A stretch of 64,000 bases of DNA from Thermaceae bacterium (GTDB lineage Bacteria > Deinococcota > Deinococci > Deinococcales > Thermaceae). Below the pieces are notes generated by a model that searched no databases, was not told the DNA's origin, and saw only the letters and a program-made list of their open reading frames with translations. Made by a program: the position numbers and the translations under genes. Positions within the stretch are counted from its first letter, which is position 1. Every line of letters starts with the position of its first letter. Shown in pieces: positions 1 to 9,545 of the stretch. The DNA is taken from positions 29,299 to 93,298 of the forward strand of contig JADMIM010000001.1 in the NCBI GenBank assembly GCA_015478585.1. Reading direction: 5' to 3'.

Positions 1-431
1 GCCATGCGCCGACCATCTGCGGTGAATATACCCTTGAGCATATGGTTTTCCAGCCAAATAGCGGAGACCTCGGCGCGAACGCTATCTATATTGGGGTGGG
101 CAAGCAAAACACGCTGGGCCTCGAGGGCATAGCCATCACGGTCTACTTGAAGCCGTAAGCTCTGTACAGCGGGTCCTTTGGAGCGATTGAGCACACGGGT
201 GTGAATCGCTGTAGCATCAGCTAGCTTGCCCATCAGCCCACCCAGAGCTTCGATTTCGGCCACCAGTTGGCTTTTGCCTGGACCACCTATTGCCGGATTA
301 CATGGCATGAGCCCTATGCGCTCGGGGTTAGAGGTGATTAGACCTACCCTCACCCCGAGCTGAGCCGCGGCCCAGGCGGCTTCAATTCCGGCATGGCCTC
401 CGCCAACGACAATCACATCATAGACTTCCAT
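1..431 (-). CDS. mnmG: MnmG (GidA) tRNA uridine-modifying FAD enzyme, N-terminal part
   Basis: About 143 N-terminal residues of MnmG, which with MnmE installs the (carboxymethyl)aminomethyl group on U34 of certain tRNAs. The reading frame opens [19 protein letters not shown], the dinucleotide-binding GxGxxG motif for FAD. It continues with [16 protein letters not shown] and later [12 protein letters not shown], both strongly conserved in the family. The gene runs off the left edge, so its C-terminal two thirds are not visible. It is divergent from dnaA; mnmG genes beside the origin are common in bacteria. An in-frame ATG at 440 is an alternative start. No clear Shine-Dalgarno is visible for either. 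Confidence 0.93.
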   Translation of the reverse strand, partial: MEVYDVIVVGGGHAGIEAAWAAAQLGVRVGLITSNPERIGLMPCNPAIGGPGKSQLVAEIEALGGLMGKLADATAIHTRVLNRSKGPAVQSLRLQVDRDGYALEAQRVLLAHPNIDSVRAEVSAIWLENHMLKGIFTADGRRM

Positions 432-606
432 CGGCAACATTGTAGCAGGGCCGCCGCGAAGGACAGATTTTAGACCTTCCCACTATCGCGATTCTCTGAT
501 TTTTGCCACCGCACCCAGCGGCAAAATCTCGGACGGGCACAGTAAATACCCTCAAGCCACCCCAAGATTCTTTGCAAAAGCCGCTCTAAAAGCCTTCTCA
601 ATGTGG

Positions 607-634
607 TTGCAAGCCTGTGGATAAGTCTTAGAAT
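607..634 (+). promoter_or_regulatory. dnaA promoter with embedded DnaA box
   Basis: TTGCAA (607-612) and TAGAAT (629-634) are separated by 16 bases and lie just upstream of the dnaA GGAGG (643-647). The spacer holds a perfect DnaA box, TGTGGATAA, at 616-624. DnaA bound there would cover RNA polymerase contacts, so autoregulation is likely. The box is plain in the sequence; the promoter boundaries are inferred. Confidence 0.6.
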
Positions 635-655
635 AGCGGGACGGAGGATTAACCT

Positions 656-1975
656 TTGACCCAAAATACTGTTTGGCAGAACGTCCTCGAGTACGTGCGC
701 CAAAGCATTACCGAGGTCGAGTACCACACCTGGTTCGAGAAAATCCGGCCTTTGGGGGTCGTGAATGGTTCTCTCGAGCTGGGGGTGCCGACCTCGTTCG
801 CTGGGGATTGGATTCAAAAACACTATGCTGAGCTGATCCAGGAAGCCCTGACCCGCCTCGGGGCACAAACCCCTCGTTTTGAACTCAGGGTAGTTCCGGG
901 AAATCCTGTTCAGGACGATATATTCTCAGCACCTAATCAACCTCAGGCCAAAGCGCCTCGAGCCCGGCTCAATCCCAAATATACCTTTGAAAACTTTGTG
1001 GTCGGGCAAAACAACAACTTAGCCCATGCGGCTGCGGTGGCGGTGGCCGAGTCACCAGGCTATGCCTACAACCCTTTGTTTTTATACGGTGGGGTGGGAC
1101 TGGGGAAAACCCACCTGATGCATGCCGTGGGCCACTCGGTGGCCCAGCGTTTTCCCGACAAGAAAATCGAGTACGTGACCACCGAGACCTTTACCAACGA
1201 ACTAATTAACTCCATTCGAGAAGACCGTACCTCGGAGTTTCGAGATCGCTATCGCTCGGTAGATTTGCTGCTGGTGGACGATATTCAGTTTATTGCCGGT
1301 AAAGAACGTACCCAGGATGAGTTTTTCCACACCTTCAACGCGCTGTACGAGGCCAGGAAACAGATCATCCTTTCTTCAGATCGCCCACCCAAGGACATCC
1401 TGACTCTCGAGTCTCGCCTGCGCAGCCGCTTTGAATGGGGTCTCATCACCGATATCCAGTCTCCCGACCTCGAGACCCGTGTGGCTATTCTCAAGATGAA
1501 CTCCGAGTTTCGCAATATGCGCGTTCCCGAAGAGGTGCTGGAATACATCGCCAAACAAGTCACTTCCAATATTCGGGAACTCGAAGGGGCCTTGATGCGG
1601 GTGATTGCCTATGCCTCACTCAACGGGGTACAGCTTTCCAAGCAGATCGCCATTAAAGCTTTATCTGATGTGTTCACGGCTACCGAAACCAACATTTCCC
1701 CCGAAGAGATCGTCAAGGGAGTAGCCGAACACTATAGTTTGAAAGCTGAGGAGATTCGGGGGGCAGGCCGCCGCAAAGAAGTGGTGATTCCCCGCCAAGT
1801 CGCTATGTACCTGATCCGCGATGTCACCCATATGTCCCTTCCTGAAATCGGTCAGTTCTTCGATGGGCGAGACCATACCACCGTTCTATACGCCATTCAG
1901 AAGATACAAGAGGCAGTAGATAGTGATGTCAGCTTGCTTCAGGCGGTCAAAACTATAAAAGAGCGCTTACGCTAG
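656..1975 (+). CDS. dnaA: Chromosomal replication initiator DnaA
   Basis: 439 aa, the normal length in Thermaceae. Domain I covers about residues 1-80, followed by a short linker. The AAA+ domain has Walker A GGVGLGKT at 145-152 and Walker [10 protein letters not shown]. The C-terminal domain IV carries the DnaA-box-binding signature [14 protein letters not shown]. The start is TTG at 656, chosen because GGAGG lies 8 bases upstream and [14 protein letters not shown] matches domain I. The gene is divergent from mnmG and followed directly by oriC. It binds the boxes at 1994-2191 and opens the origin. An embedded box in its own promoter suggests feedback control. Confidence 0.98.
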   Translation: MTQNTVWQNVLEYVRQSITEVEYHTWFEKIRPLGVVNGSLELGVPTSFAGDWIQKHYAELIQEALTRLGAQTPRFELRVVPGNPVQDDIFSAPNQPQAKAPRARLNPKYTFENFVVGQNNNLAHAAAVAVAESPGYAYNPLFLYGGVGLGKTHLMHAVGHSVAQRFPDKKIEYVTTETFTNELINSIREDRTSEFRDRYRSVDLLLVDDIQFIAGKERTQDEFFHTFNALYEARKQIILSSDRPPKDILTLESRLRSRFEWGLITDIQSPDLETRVAILKMNSEFRNMRVPEEVLEYIAKQVTSNIRELEGALMRVIAYASLNGVQLSKQIAIKALSDVFTATETNISPEEIVKGVAEHYSLKAEEIRGAGRRKEVVIPRQVAMYLIRDVTHMSLPEIGQFFDGRDHTTVLYAIQKIQEAVDSDVSLLQAVKTIKERLR

Positions 1976-1993
1976 GCTCCTTTTCCCACAGCC

Positions 1994-2191
1994 TGTGGAT
2001 AACCCTGTGGATAACTTGTGGATAACCCTGTGGATAAAGCTGTGGATAAATGCGTTTGGTATGGGCTTGTGGATAAGTCCCAGTTCTGTCCACAACTTAT
2101 CCACAGCTTGTCCACACTTTTATACCCCCTTTATCCACAGGCTCAATTCGATAAGGCTGGGGGTTTAAGTCACCATATCCACATATCCACA
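1994..2191 (+). other. oriC DnaA-box cluster
   Basis: Six exact TGTGGATAA boxes start at 1994, 2006, 2017, 2029, 2041 and 2068; the first five are spaced 11-12 bases, about one helical turn. They face boxes of opposite orientation: exact TTATCCACA at 2097 and 2131, and one- or two-mismatch copies at 2086, 2108, 2175 and 2183. The last two overlap by one base and abut the CTA run. The location between dnaA and dnaN is the usual one for the chromosomal origin of Thermaceae. Confidence 0.95.
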
Positions 2192-2195
2192 GGCC

Positions 2196-2260
2196 CTACT
2201 ACTACTACTACTAATTACTTAAATTCTTTAAAACAGATAGAAGTAGTTAAATTAGAGGCT
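2196..2260 (+). repeat. DnaA-trio (six CTA units) and AT-rich unwinding region
   Basis: Four bases (GGCC) after the last DnaA box, CTA is repeated six times without a break (2196-2213). An AT-rich stretch follows to about 2260. On the complementary 3'-to-5' strand this reads GAT repeats, matching the DnaA-trio of the bacterial basal unwinding system, on which DnaA forms a filament on single-stranded DNA. The order box, GC spacer, trio, AT-rich DNA and the orientation both fit. Confidence 0.8.
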
Positions 2261-2307
2261 GGTTTTTGAACCATCAAAACTATCAAAATCACATTCAAAG
2301 GCCATGC

Positions 2308-2316
2308 TGATACAAT
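2308..2316 (+). promoter_or_regulatory. Probable extended -10 promoter of dnaN
   Basis: TGATACAAT is an extended -10 (TGn followed by TACAAT, 2311-2316). No good -35 is seen at the usual distance. It lies about 50 bases before the dnaN start and downstream of the AT-rich end of oriC. Confidence 0.45.
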
Positions 2317-2367
2317 GCATACGCTGATGAAGAAAAGACAAGCCAACCCCAAACCAGGAGGACGCTA

Positions 2368-3447
2368 GTGGAAGTCCGTATTCCTAAACGCACCCTTGCC
2401 GAAGGGTTATCTATCCTAGAGCGGATTATCCCCAGCCGTAGCAGCAACCCTATCCTGACGTATCTGCCCTTAGAGTTGAGCGATAACGGGTTGATTCTGA
2501 AGGGAACTAACGGGGAAGTGGATATCGAGGTTCGCCTACCGGCTGAAATCCAAGGGACGGGTCAGATGCTCGTACCAGCCCAGACCTTTTCCCAGATTGT
2601 GCGCAGCTTGCCGGGCGAACTGGTCGAGCTTATCTTTGGCGAGCGCCTCGAGCTTCACTCTGGAGCCTTCAATACCCAGCTTTCGATTACCAGTTCGGAG
2701 GGCTATCCCGAGCTTACCTTTGGCAATCCTGGTTCAGAAAAAATATCCGCCTCCCGGCTAGCCCAGGCTATTACTCGAGTGCGTTATGCAGCCAGTACCG
2801 AGGAATATCGGGCTATTTTTCGGGGGGTACAGCTCGAGTTTTCTCCACAAGGTTTGCGTTCGGTGGCCTCGGATGGGTTTCGGCTGGCCCGCTATGACCT
2901 GCCCATCACCCTGGAGTCGCGCAAGCTGGTTATTCCAGCTCGCAGCGCCGATGAGATCGTTCGGGTTTTCAAGGATGTTCAGGGTGAGGTGGCTTTGGCA
3001 GTGGGGGAGGGCACACTGACCCTGGTAGGGGATGCTGTGAGGATGGCAGTCAAGTTGATGGAAGGGGAGTTTCCCGACTACGCCAGGGTTATCCCCCAGA
3101 GCTTCGTGCTCGAGGCCACGCTATCTGCCGAAGCCCTACAGGAGAGTCTCAAGCGGGTGGCGGTGCTTTCTGATCGCAATAATCACCGGGTTAACTTGCT
3201 ATTTAATGAGGGCAAGCTGGACATTGATGCTGAGGGTGACTATGGGCGGGGTAGGGAAGAGCTGAACATCGAAACCAGCGGAGAGTCGCAGATTATGGTT
3301 GCGTATAACGCGCAATACCTGATAGATGCCCTGGCTCCTGTCGAGGGCACCGTGCGTATCAAGCTTTCTGGCCCCACCAGTCCCAGCATCGTGCAAGCTA
3401 CGGAGGATAGTGGGTATCTAGCCGTGGTAGTACCGCTGCGGGTTTGA
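2368..3447 (+). CDS. dnaN: DNA polymerase III beta sliding clamp
   Basis: 359 aa, with the three repeated clamp folds expected of DnaN. Typical stretches include RSSNPILTYLPLE near the N-terminus and GEFPDYARVIP in the middle. The C-terminus ends LAVVVPLRV, where the usual motif is MPMR(L/V). It forms a ring that tethers the replicative polymerase to DNA. The start is GTG at 2368, supported by AGGAGG at 2356-2361. It follows oriC and precedes eno and pyk, an order also known from Thermus. Confidence 0.97.
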   Translation: MEVRIPKRTLAEGLSILERIIPSRSSNPILTYLPLELSDNGLILKGTNGEVDIEVRLPAEIQGTGQMLVPAQTFSQIVRSLPGELVELIFGERLELHSGAFNTQLSITSSEGYPELTFGNPGSEKISASRLAQAITRVRYAASTEEYRAIFRGVQLEFSPQGLRSVASDGFRLARYDLPITLESRKLVIPARSADEIVRVFKDVQGEVALAVGEGTLTLVGDAVRMAVKLMEGEFPDYARVIPQSFVLEATLSAEALQESLKRVAVLSDRNNHRVNLLFNEGKLDIDAEGDYGRGREELNIETSGESQIMVAYNAQYLIDALAPVEGTVRIKLSGPTSPSIVQATEDSGYLAVVVPLRV

Positions 3448-3493
3448 CCCATATCAAAACCCCTCTGCCCCCAAACCCAACCTGGCGGTGTAG

Positions 3494-4837
<1,344 letters not shown>

Positions 4838-4841
4838 TGCC

Positions 4842-4896
4842 GAAGGTCGAAGGTCGAAGGCCAACCCTGACTTTCGACTTTCGACCTTAGACCTTC
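4842..4896 (+). repeat. Heptad repeat tract forming a hairpin, eno-pyk gap
   Basis: GAAGGTC, GAAGGTC and GAAGGCC (4842-4862) face GACTTTC, GACTTTC, GACCTTA and GACCTTC (4869-4896) in strict 7-base register. The two halves are complementary: 4842-4860 pairs with 4878-4896 over 19 positions with one mismatch and one G-U. It belongs to the dispersed heptad family described in the findings. Confidence 0.85.
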
Positions 4897-4908
4897 GACA
4901 AGGTAACT

Positions 4909-6333
4909 ATGGGACTTCCTAAACGAACCAAAATCGTCGCCACTTTAGGGCCTGCGAGCAGCACGCCTGAAGTCATCCGGGCCTTGATCGAGGCCGGGGT
5001 GGATATGTTCCGCCTCAATTTTTCGCACGGCTCGCCGGAAGACCACCGGGGTAGGGTCGAGATGATTCGGAAAATTTCGCTGGAGATGGGCCGTATCGTG
5101 GCTATCCTGCAAGACCTACAAGGCCCCAAGATTCGTTGTGGTCGTTTTAAGGAGGGGGTGGTAGAGCTACAGCAGGGGCAGAAGTTCATCATCACCTCCG
5201 AGCCGGTAGAGGGCGATGAGCACAGGGTTTCTACCACCTACCGGGGGCTGCCTGCGGATGTGGAACCAGGACAGATGCTCCTGCTGGACGACGGCAATAT
5301 TCGCCTGCGGGTGGATGAAGTGCAGGTCAACGATATCCACACCACCGTTATCATCGGGGGGCGGCTTTCCAACAACAAAGGCATCAATATTCCCGGAGCC
5401 GATCTCTCGATTCCGGCGCTCACCGACAAAGATATCGAGGATTTGGTACTGGGGGTGCAGCTCGAGGTGGATTGGGTGGCCATGAGCTTCGTGCGGAGCC
5501 GCGATGACCTCCTGCTGGCTCGGCACTACCTGACCCGCCAGAACTCCCGTGCCCGCTTAATGGCAAAAATCGAGAAACCCTCGGCGGTGGCCCGCTTCGA
5601 CGAGATTCTGGAGGAGGCCGACGGCATCATGGTGGCCCGTGGCGACTTGGGCGTGGAGATGCCGCTGGAAGAAGTCCCGGCGGTGCAAAAGCGCATCATC
5701 CTCAAGACCGTGCAGGCCGGTAAGGCAGTAGTGACGGCCACCCAGATGCTCGAGAGCATGGTCAAGAACCCCTCACCCACCCGCGCCGAGGCCTCCGATG
5801 TTGCCAACGCCATCTTTGATGGCAGCGATGCCATCATGCTCTCGGCGGAGACCGCCGCAGGAGCCTATCCGGTGGAGTCGGTGGCTTTTATGACCCGCGT
5901 GGCCAAAACTGTCGAGGCCACCAAGGAATATCTAGACCGCCTCAACGCTTTGCGCCCTGAACCCAACCGCACCATCCAAGATGCCATTGCGCTAGCTGTA
6001 GACGACGTGGTAGACGCGGTGGGAGCCAAGGCCGTGGTGGTGTTTACTGCGACGGGCGGGGCGGCCCGCCGGGTGGCCCGTACCCGCCCACCGGTGCCAA
6101 TTCTGGCCTGCACTCCCAACCCCCACATCTGTTATCAGTTGGCGATTGTCTCCGGCGTGTTGCCCATCACCGCACCCGACCCCAAAGATACTGACGACAT
6201 GGTGAAAATCGCTGTCGCCAAAGCCAAAGAAACCGGATTGGCGGAAGTAGGCGAATACGTGGTGATTGCCGCTGGGGTGCCCTTTGGGGTGCGAGGGACG
6301 ACGAATATGCTGCGGGTGGAGCGGGTGAGTTAG
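4909..6333 (+). CDS. pyk: Pyruvate kinase
   Basis: 474 aa, normal length. Transfers phosphate from phosphoenolpyruvate to ADP. N-terminal RTKIVATLGPAS, DMFRLNFSHG, the active-site region AKIEKPSAVARFDEI and the Mg/K-binding VARGDLGVEMP are visible. The C-terminal allosteric domain is retained (AKAVVVFTATGGAARRVARTRP). It follows eno in the same direction, separated only by the heptad hairpin, so the two last glycolytic steps may share a transcript. A strong terminator stands at 6379-6407. Confidence 0.97.
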   Translation: MGLPKRTKIVATLGPASSTPEVIRALIEAGVDMFRLNFSHGSPEDHRGRVEMIRKISLEMGRIVAILQDLQGPKIRCGRFKEGVVELQQGQKFIITSEPVEGDEHRVSTTYRGLPADVEPGQMLLLDDGNIRLRVDEVQVNDIHTTVIIGGRLSNNKGINIPGADLSIPALTDKDIEDLVLGVQLEVDWVAMSFVRSRDDLLLARHYLTRQNSRARLMAKIEKPSAVARFDEILEEADGIMVARGDLGVEMPLEEVPAVQKRIILKTVQAGKAVVTATQMLESMVKNPSPTRAEASDVANAIFDGSDAIMLSAETAAGAYPVESVAFMTRVAKTVEATKEYLDRLNALRPEPNRTIQDAIALAVDDVVDAVGAKAVVVFTATGGAARRVARTRPPVPILACTPNPHICYQLAIVSGVLPITAPDPKDTDDMVKIAVAKAKETGLAEVGEYVVIAAGVPFGVRGTTNMLRVERVS

Positions 6334-6344
6334 GCGCTGAAGTG

Positions 6345-6374
6345 CTGTCGAAGGTCAAAAGTCGAAGGTCGAAC
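6345..6374 (+). repeat. Short heptad-like tract after pyk
   Basis: GTCGAAGG-type units recur here in a looser register, related to the tract at 4842-4896. The tract lies directly before the pyk terminator. Confidence 0.5.
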
Positions 6375-6378
6375 ACTA

Positions 6379-6407
6379 AAAAATCCCCGCCAGTGGCGGG
6401 GATTTTT
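6379..6407 (+). terminator. Bidirectional intrinsic terminator
   Basis: A perfect 13-bp stem: 6379-6391 pairs with 6395-6407 around the loop AGT. The G/C core is flanked by A and T runs on the two sides, so it can act on both strands. It would end the eno-pyk transcript and the convergent zinc-finger gene at 6440-6736. Confidence 0.9.
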
Positions 6408-6439
6408 GTTGTTTCAAAAGCCCGTCCAGGACGGGACAG

Positions 6440-6736
6440 CTACTTTTTGTGATAAAGCTTATCGGGAAACATCGCGGCTTGCTGGTCTACATAGCACCAG
6501 ACCCAGCTTTCCCCAGGCTCGAAGGATTGAATTAAGGCATGACCAGACTCGTGGAAGTGTCGGGTGGCGTGTTTGTTTTTGGAGTTGTCGCAGCAGCCGA
6601 CATGGCCGCACTCGAGGCAGATTCGCAGGTGAACCCAAGTGTCTCGCATCTTCAGGCATTCCTCGCAGCCCCGTGCGTCGCTGGCGAGGTCGGGTGGATT
6701 GGCTTCCAAAGCCCGTAGGTGCGTACAGTTAGCCAT
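6440..6736 (-). CDS. UBP-type zinc-finger protein
   Basis: 98 aa, almost entirely a zf-UBP domain. Cys/His ligands are visible as CTHL near residue 4, CEEC about 24-27, CLECGHVGCC about 40-49, and the histidines of HATRHFHESGHALI about 55-68. In eukaryotes this fold binds ubiquitin C-termini. Bacterial single-domain versions have no clear partner, so the role here is unknown. It is convergent with pyk and shares its terminator. No operon partner is visible. Confidence 0.8.
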   Translation of the reverse strand: MANCTHLRALEANPPDLASDARGCEECLKMRDTWVHLRICLECGHVGCCDNSKNKHATRHFHESGHALIQSFEPGESWVWCYVDQQAAMFPDKLYHKK

Positions 6737-6789
6737 GCGTTGATGCTAACGCAGTTTGGAGCGCCCGGATTGCGAGGAAGATTATGGTA

Positions 6790-8433
6790 TCAGCGGTTTT
6801 GCCTTCGCTCACGTAAGCTTTGAGCTGCCCCCGACAAGAGGTCACAGTCGCGCTTAGAAAGCCCCAAACTATCTCTTAGCACGGTTCTATCGGCCTGCTC
6901 GAGCCCTTCCTTACCCTTTCCCGCACGGTGTAAAGCGTCCAGGTCGTGCGCGAGTGCCCCCAGACTCCCATTCAAGTTTGGCTTTGCAATAACTACCCGC
7001 TCGGCTTCGGTGGGCTCGAGCTTGAGCATCCCGCCACCCATCGCGTGGCCCTCGAGTTCGGCGCTCAGGCGGGTTAGGGAAGTCTGCCAGAGTGCGGACA
7101 GACCCTCACTGCTGACCTCAGCACCAGGATGCAGCCGCAGAACGTGCAAAGTGTTTGGAGCTACCACACTGGCATTGTTGGCGACCAGCCAGGGCGTTTC
7201 TCCGCTCATATAGGTGAGGAACGCAGCGGGCAGATACACGTGCAGCACGCTGTACCAGGGCTTGCGAACCCTGCACTTGTAGGCCAGATGTACCCCGTTT
7301 GTTTCTCCCTGCTCGATGTAGTTGAGCACTGTGTCTGGCAGCTCTTTGGCTCCATTGACATAAAACAGATACTGTTCAGCTTTCTGCCAATCTTGTTGTG
7401 TCAGCCGCAACCCAGCCAGCGCCCGGCTTCGGCGAATCGCGGGTTTGAGGAAAGTTTTCGGAATCTTCAGTTCGCGCGCTTGTTGCGGGCTGAGGTGGAA
7501 ATACTGGTTGTCCCCGGTCACATATCCGATGCCGACATCAGCGATTTGACCCAAACGTTGGACTCGTGCGGAGTCGCGTAACTCTCGGTAAAGCTCTCGA
7601 GCCTTGCGCGGAATCCAGCCCTCGAGCAGCCGCTCCTTACCGCTCGAAAGTTCTCGGGTCTCGAGTTTTTTGGCACGCTTCAGTGGAGTTCTCAATCGTG
7701 CTAAAGCCTCGGCATTTTCTAAGTCGAGTGTATGAAAACTTGCCTCAAACCAACCCTTGTTCTCCGCGAGCAACAGCAAAACGTCTTGGCTTAGGTCGGG
7801 AAAAAGTTTCTTTCGGAAGGTCAGGAACCTGACCTGCTCGAAGCGGCCAGCGAGATACTCGAGCACCGGTCGGGCATAGGCCGCATGTCCCAACTCCATT
7901 GGAATCACCATGCCGATACGCCCGCCGTCTTTCAGCAGGGCAGCCGAGTGAACCAAGAACGGAGCCCAGGAACTCGCCAGTTTGCTCAGATGCACACCCT
8001 CAGCAGCGGCTCGCTTGAGGGCTTTATCCCGCCCTGCACCCGTGAAACGCTGATAGCGAATAAAAGGGGGATTGCCCACGATAACCTCAGGGCTCCCAAA
8101 AGTATTTGCGTCCACGTCAAAGAAATCCCCATGGGCGAGACTGCTGTTTCCGACCCGGAAACCCTCAGCAAGAATTCTGGCTGTCCGGGCGTGGACTTCT
8201 GCGTCTAGCTCAACCCCAAACACTTGTTTTTGTGGCTTCCCGCCGAGTTCCTTCAAGCGCTGGCTGGCAGCGTACAAAAACACCCCACCCCCAAACGAGG
8301 GATCTAAAACCCTATCGTTGGGCGACTGCAGGGCCCACCTCACCAGGAATTCCGCGACGGGGAGGCTGGTGTAATAAGCCCCGAGGCGCTTGGCGACCTC
8401 GCCCGTCGGGCCATCCGGTAGATGTAAGGCCAT
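6790..8433 (-). CDS. N6-adenine DNA methyltransferase, type II-like gamma class
   Basis: 547 aa. The N-terminal half is a class I SAM methyltransferase: GAYYTS (motif X-like) near residue 18, motif I DPSFGGGVFL about 44-53, and the catalytic motif IV NPPF about 121-124. The order and NPPF predict N6-adenine methylation by a TaqI/PaeR7-like enzyme. The C-terminal half is probably the target-recognition domain. No obvious restriction gene is adjacent, but a staphylococcal-nuclease-like gene lies 95 bases upstream in the same direction. The recognition sequence cannot be read from the protein. It may be an orphan methylase, or half of an unusual modification/cleavage pair. Confidence 0.85.
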   Translation of the reverse strand: MALHLPDGPTGEVAKRLGAYYTSLPVAEFLVRWALQSPNDRVLDPSFGGGVFLYAASQRLKELGGKPQKQVFGVELDAEVHARTARILAEGFRVGNSSLAHGDFFDVDANTFGSPEVIVGNPPFIRYQRFTGAGRDKALKRAAAEGVHLSKLASSWAPFLVHSAALLKDGGRIGMVIPMELGHAAYARPVLEYLAGRFEQVRFLTFRKKLFPDLSQDVLLLLAENKGWFEASFHTLDLENAEALARLRTPLKRAKKLETRELSSGKERLLEGWIPRKARELYRELRDSARVQRLGQIADVGIGYVTGDNQYFHLSPQQARELKIPKTFLKPAIRRSRALAGLRLTQQDWQKAEQYLFYVNGAKELPDTVLNYIEQGETNGVHLAYKCRVRKPWYSVLHVYLPAAFLTYMSGETPWLVANNASVVAPNTLHVLRLHPGAEVSSEGLSALWQTSLTRLSAELEGHAMGGGMLKLEPTEAERVVIAKPNLNGSLGALAHDLDALHRAGKGKEGLEQADRTVLRDSLGLSKRDCDLLSGAAQSLRERRQNR

Positions 8434-8471
8434 CGCCCGCAGATTACCAGAGAAATAGCCAGTGGGTGTGC

Positions 8472-8499
8472 GTAGGGACGCATAACTATGCGTCCCTAC
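8472..8499 (+). repeat. REP palindrome, copy 1
   Basis: GTAGGGACGCATA, loop AC, TATGCGTCCCTAC: a perfect 13-bp inverted repeat. A second copy with the same ends and the same AC loop is at 39189-39216 next to a RAYT transposase remnant. It sits in the gap between the methylase and the nuclease-like gene. Confidence 0.9.
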
Positions 8500-8528
8500 A
8501 ATCCCGCTGGTAGACGGGCCCTTAGGGG

Positions 8529-9407
8529 CTACTTCTCCAAGAACATCAAGTTTTCGGGTGGCTCCTTCATCCGCACCTGCCGCCCTTTGACCTCCACCAA
8601 AAAGTGCAGCCCGGTTTTCTGGCCCTTGTCGAGCACCACCACCTCGTCGTTGCGAGCCCGCAGATAGCTGTCCAGGCCCTCCAGCGAGAGGCTGCCCTGG
8701 TTCAGCTCGAGGTAATCGCTCAGGCGGCGGAACAGCTTGGGCACAATCACCACATCTTCCGTCAGGCTGGTGGCTTTTTTAACCTCGAAACCTTTGGTGG
8801 TTTTGTCCACTGGCCATAGCCCCTTGCCTTTGCGGGCTGCCACAACCGCCTTGGTCAGCTCGCCCCGCAACTCGAAATATAAGCCGCTGTAGTAGGTGGG
8901 ATAGGCCAGCCCCTGTGCCAGCAGATGATAGTTGGCACTTTGCTTGAGCATCGCCGCATTGACGAAAACTGTGCTCCCATCGCGCTCGGGTGGTTTTCCT
9001 TTGTAGACGAACGATACCGCTCGTCCGTAGGTGTCCACGAACTTGGAGATGATGTAGCCAGGAACCTGGGCGGGTTGCGAGGAGAGGACTTTCTCGTTGA
9101 CATCCTGCTGAACCTGGGTAAAGCCCAGAAACTTGAGCAGCTCGTCCCTGGCAGCATGGGCAAACTTGAGCGGCTGGTGCTCGACGGTGGCCCCGCCTAC
9201 CGATGGGGTGTAGTGGGTCTCGAGCGCATCAATGGCATCCAGGCGCTGCTGTACCCCGCCATCCTTATTTTTGCGGATGCGGTGGGTTTTGCCCAGGGCC
9301 TCGAGTTCGTCCCAGCGGGCCACTTTACTGGGGTAGAACTTGATGGAGTCACCGTCCGGTGCTCCCCCCACGATGCGGTAGTTGCCTTCGATGAGCAAAT
9401 AGGGCAT
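8529..9407 (-). CDS. Staphylococcal nuclease-like protein, cytoplasmic
   Basis: 292 aa. The SNase fold covers about residues 13-200. DGDS at 18-21 matches the DGDT calcium loop. RLDAIDALE about 54-62 matches the catalytic R35/D40/E43 stretch of the family. DTYGRAVSF keeps the second catalytic Arg (R87). LLAQGLAYPTYYSGLY and ARKGKGLWP match the C-terminal helices. No signal peptide is seen, unlike secreted thermonucleases, so it should act inside the cell. About 90 extra C-terminal residues are unassigned. AAGGAGG precedes ATG 9407. It lies upstream of the methylase in the same direction. Confidence 0.75.
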   Translation of the reverse strand: MPYLLIEGNYRIVGGAPDGDSIKFYPSKVARWDELEALGKTHRIRKNKDGGVQQRLDAIDALETHYTPSVGGATVEHQPLKFAHAARDELLKFLGFTQVQQDVNEKVLSSQPAQVPGYIISKFVDTYGRAVSFVYKGKPPERDGSTVFVNAAMLKQSANYHLLAQGLAYPTYYSGLYFELRGELTKAVVAARKGKGLWPVDKTTKGFEVKKATSLTEDVVIVPKLFRRLSDYLELNQGSLSLEGLDSYLRARNDEVVVLDKGQKTGLHFLVEVKGRQVRMKEPPENLMFLEK

Positions 9408-9508
9408 ACCTTTCCTCCTTGTTTTACAGGCTACTGTCTGAAAGGTTACGCTGAGGTTACAGGAGGATGACAGATAAAGGCTCGAGGATGAAGATCAAAA
9501 TCAAGGTC

Positions 9509-9543
9509 TTTTATCATTCATCTTTTATCCTTTATCGTTCATC
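9509..9543 (+). repeat. Heptad repeat tract before the quinone oxidoreductase
   Basis: Five units in register: TTTTATC, ATTCATC, TTTTATC, CTTTATC, GTTCATC. It ends 2 bases before the next start codon. A looser complementary part (GATGAAG-type) lies at about 9465-9500, so the whole could fold into a hairpin. Confidence 0.85.
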
Positions 9544-9545
9544 CT

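Noticed and set aside
470..868. 132-codon minus-strand frame before and within dnaA
   Set aside because: Antisense to the dnaA 5' end and promoter; no family pattern.
2018..2269. 83-codon open frame inside oriC
   Set aside because: It is made of DnaA boxes and the CTA run, has no start signal, and the region is explained by origin function.
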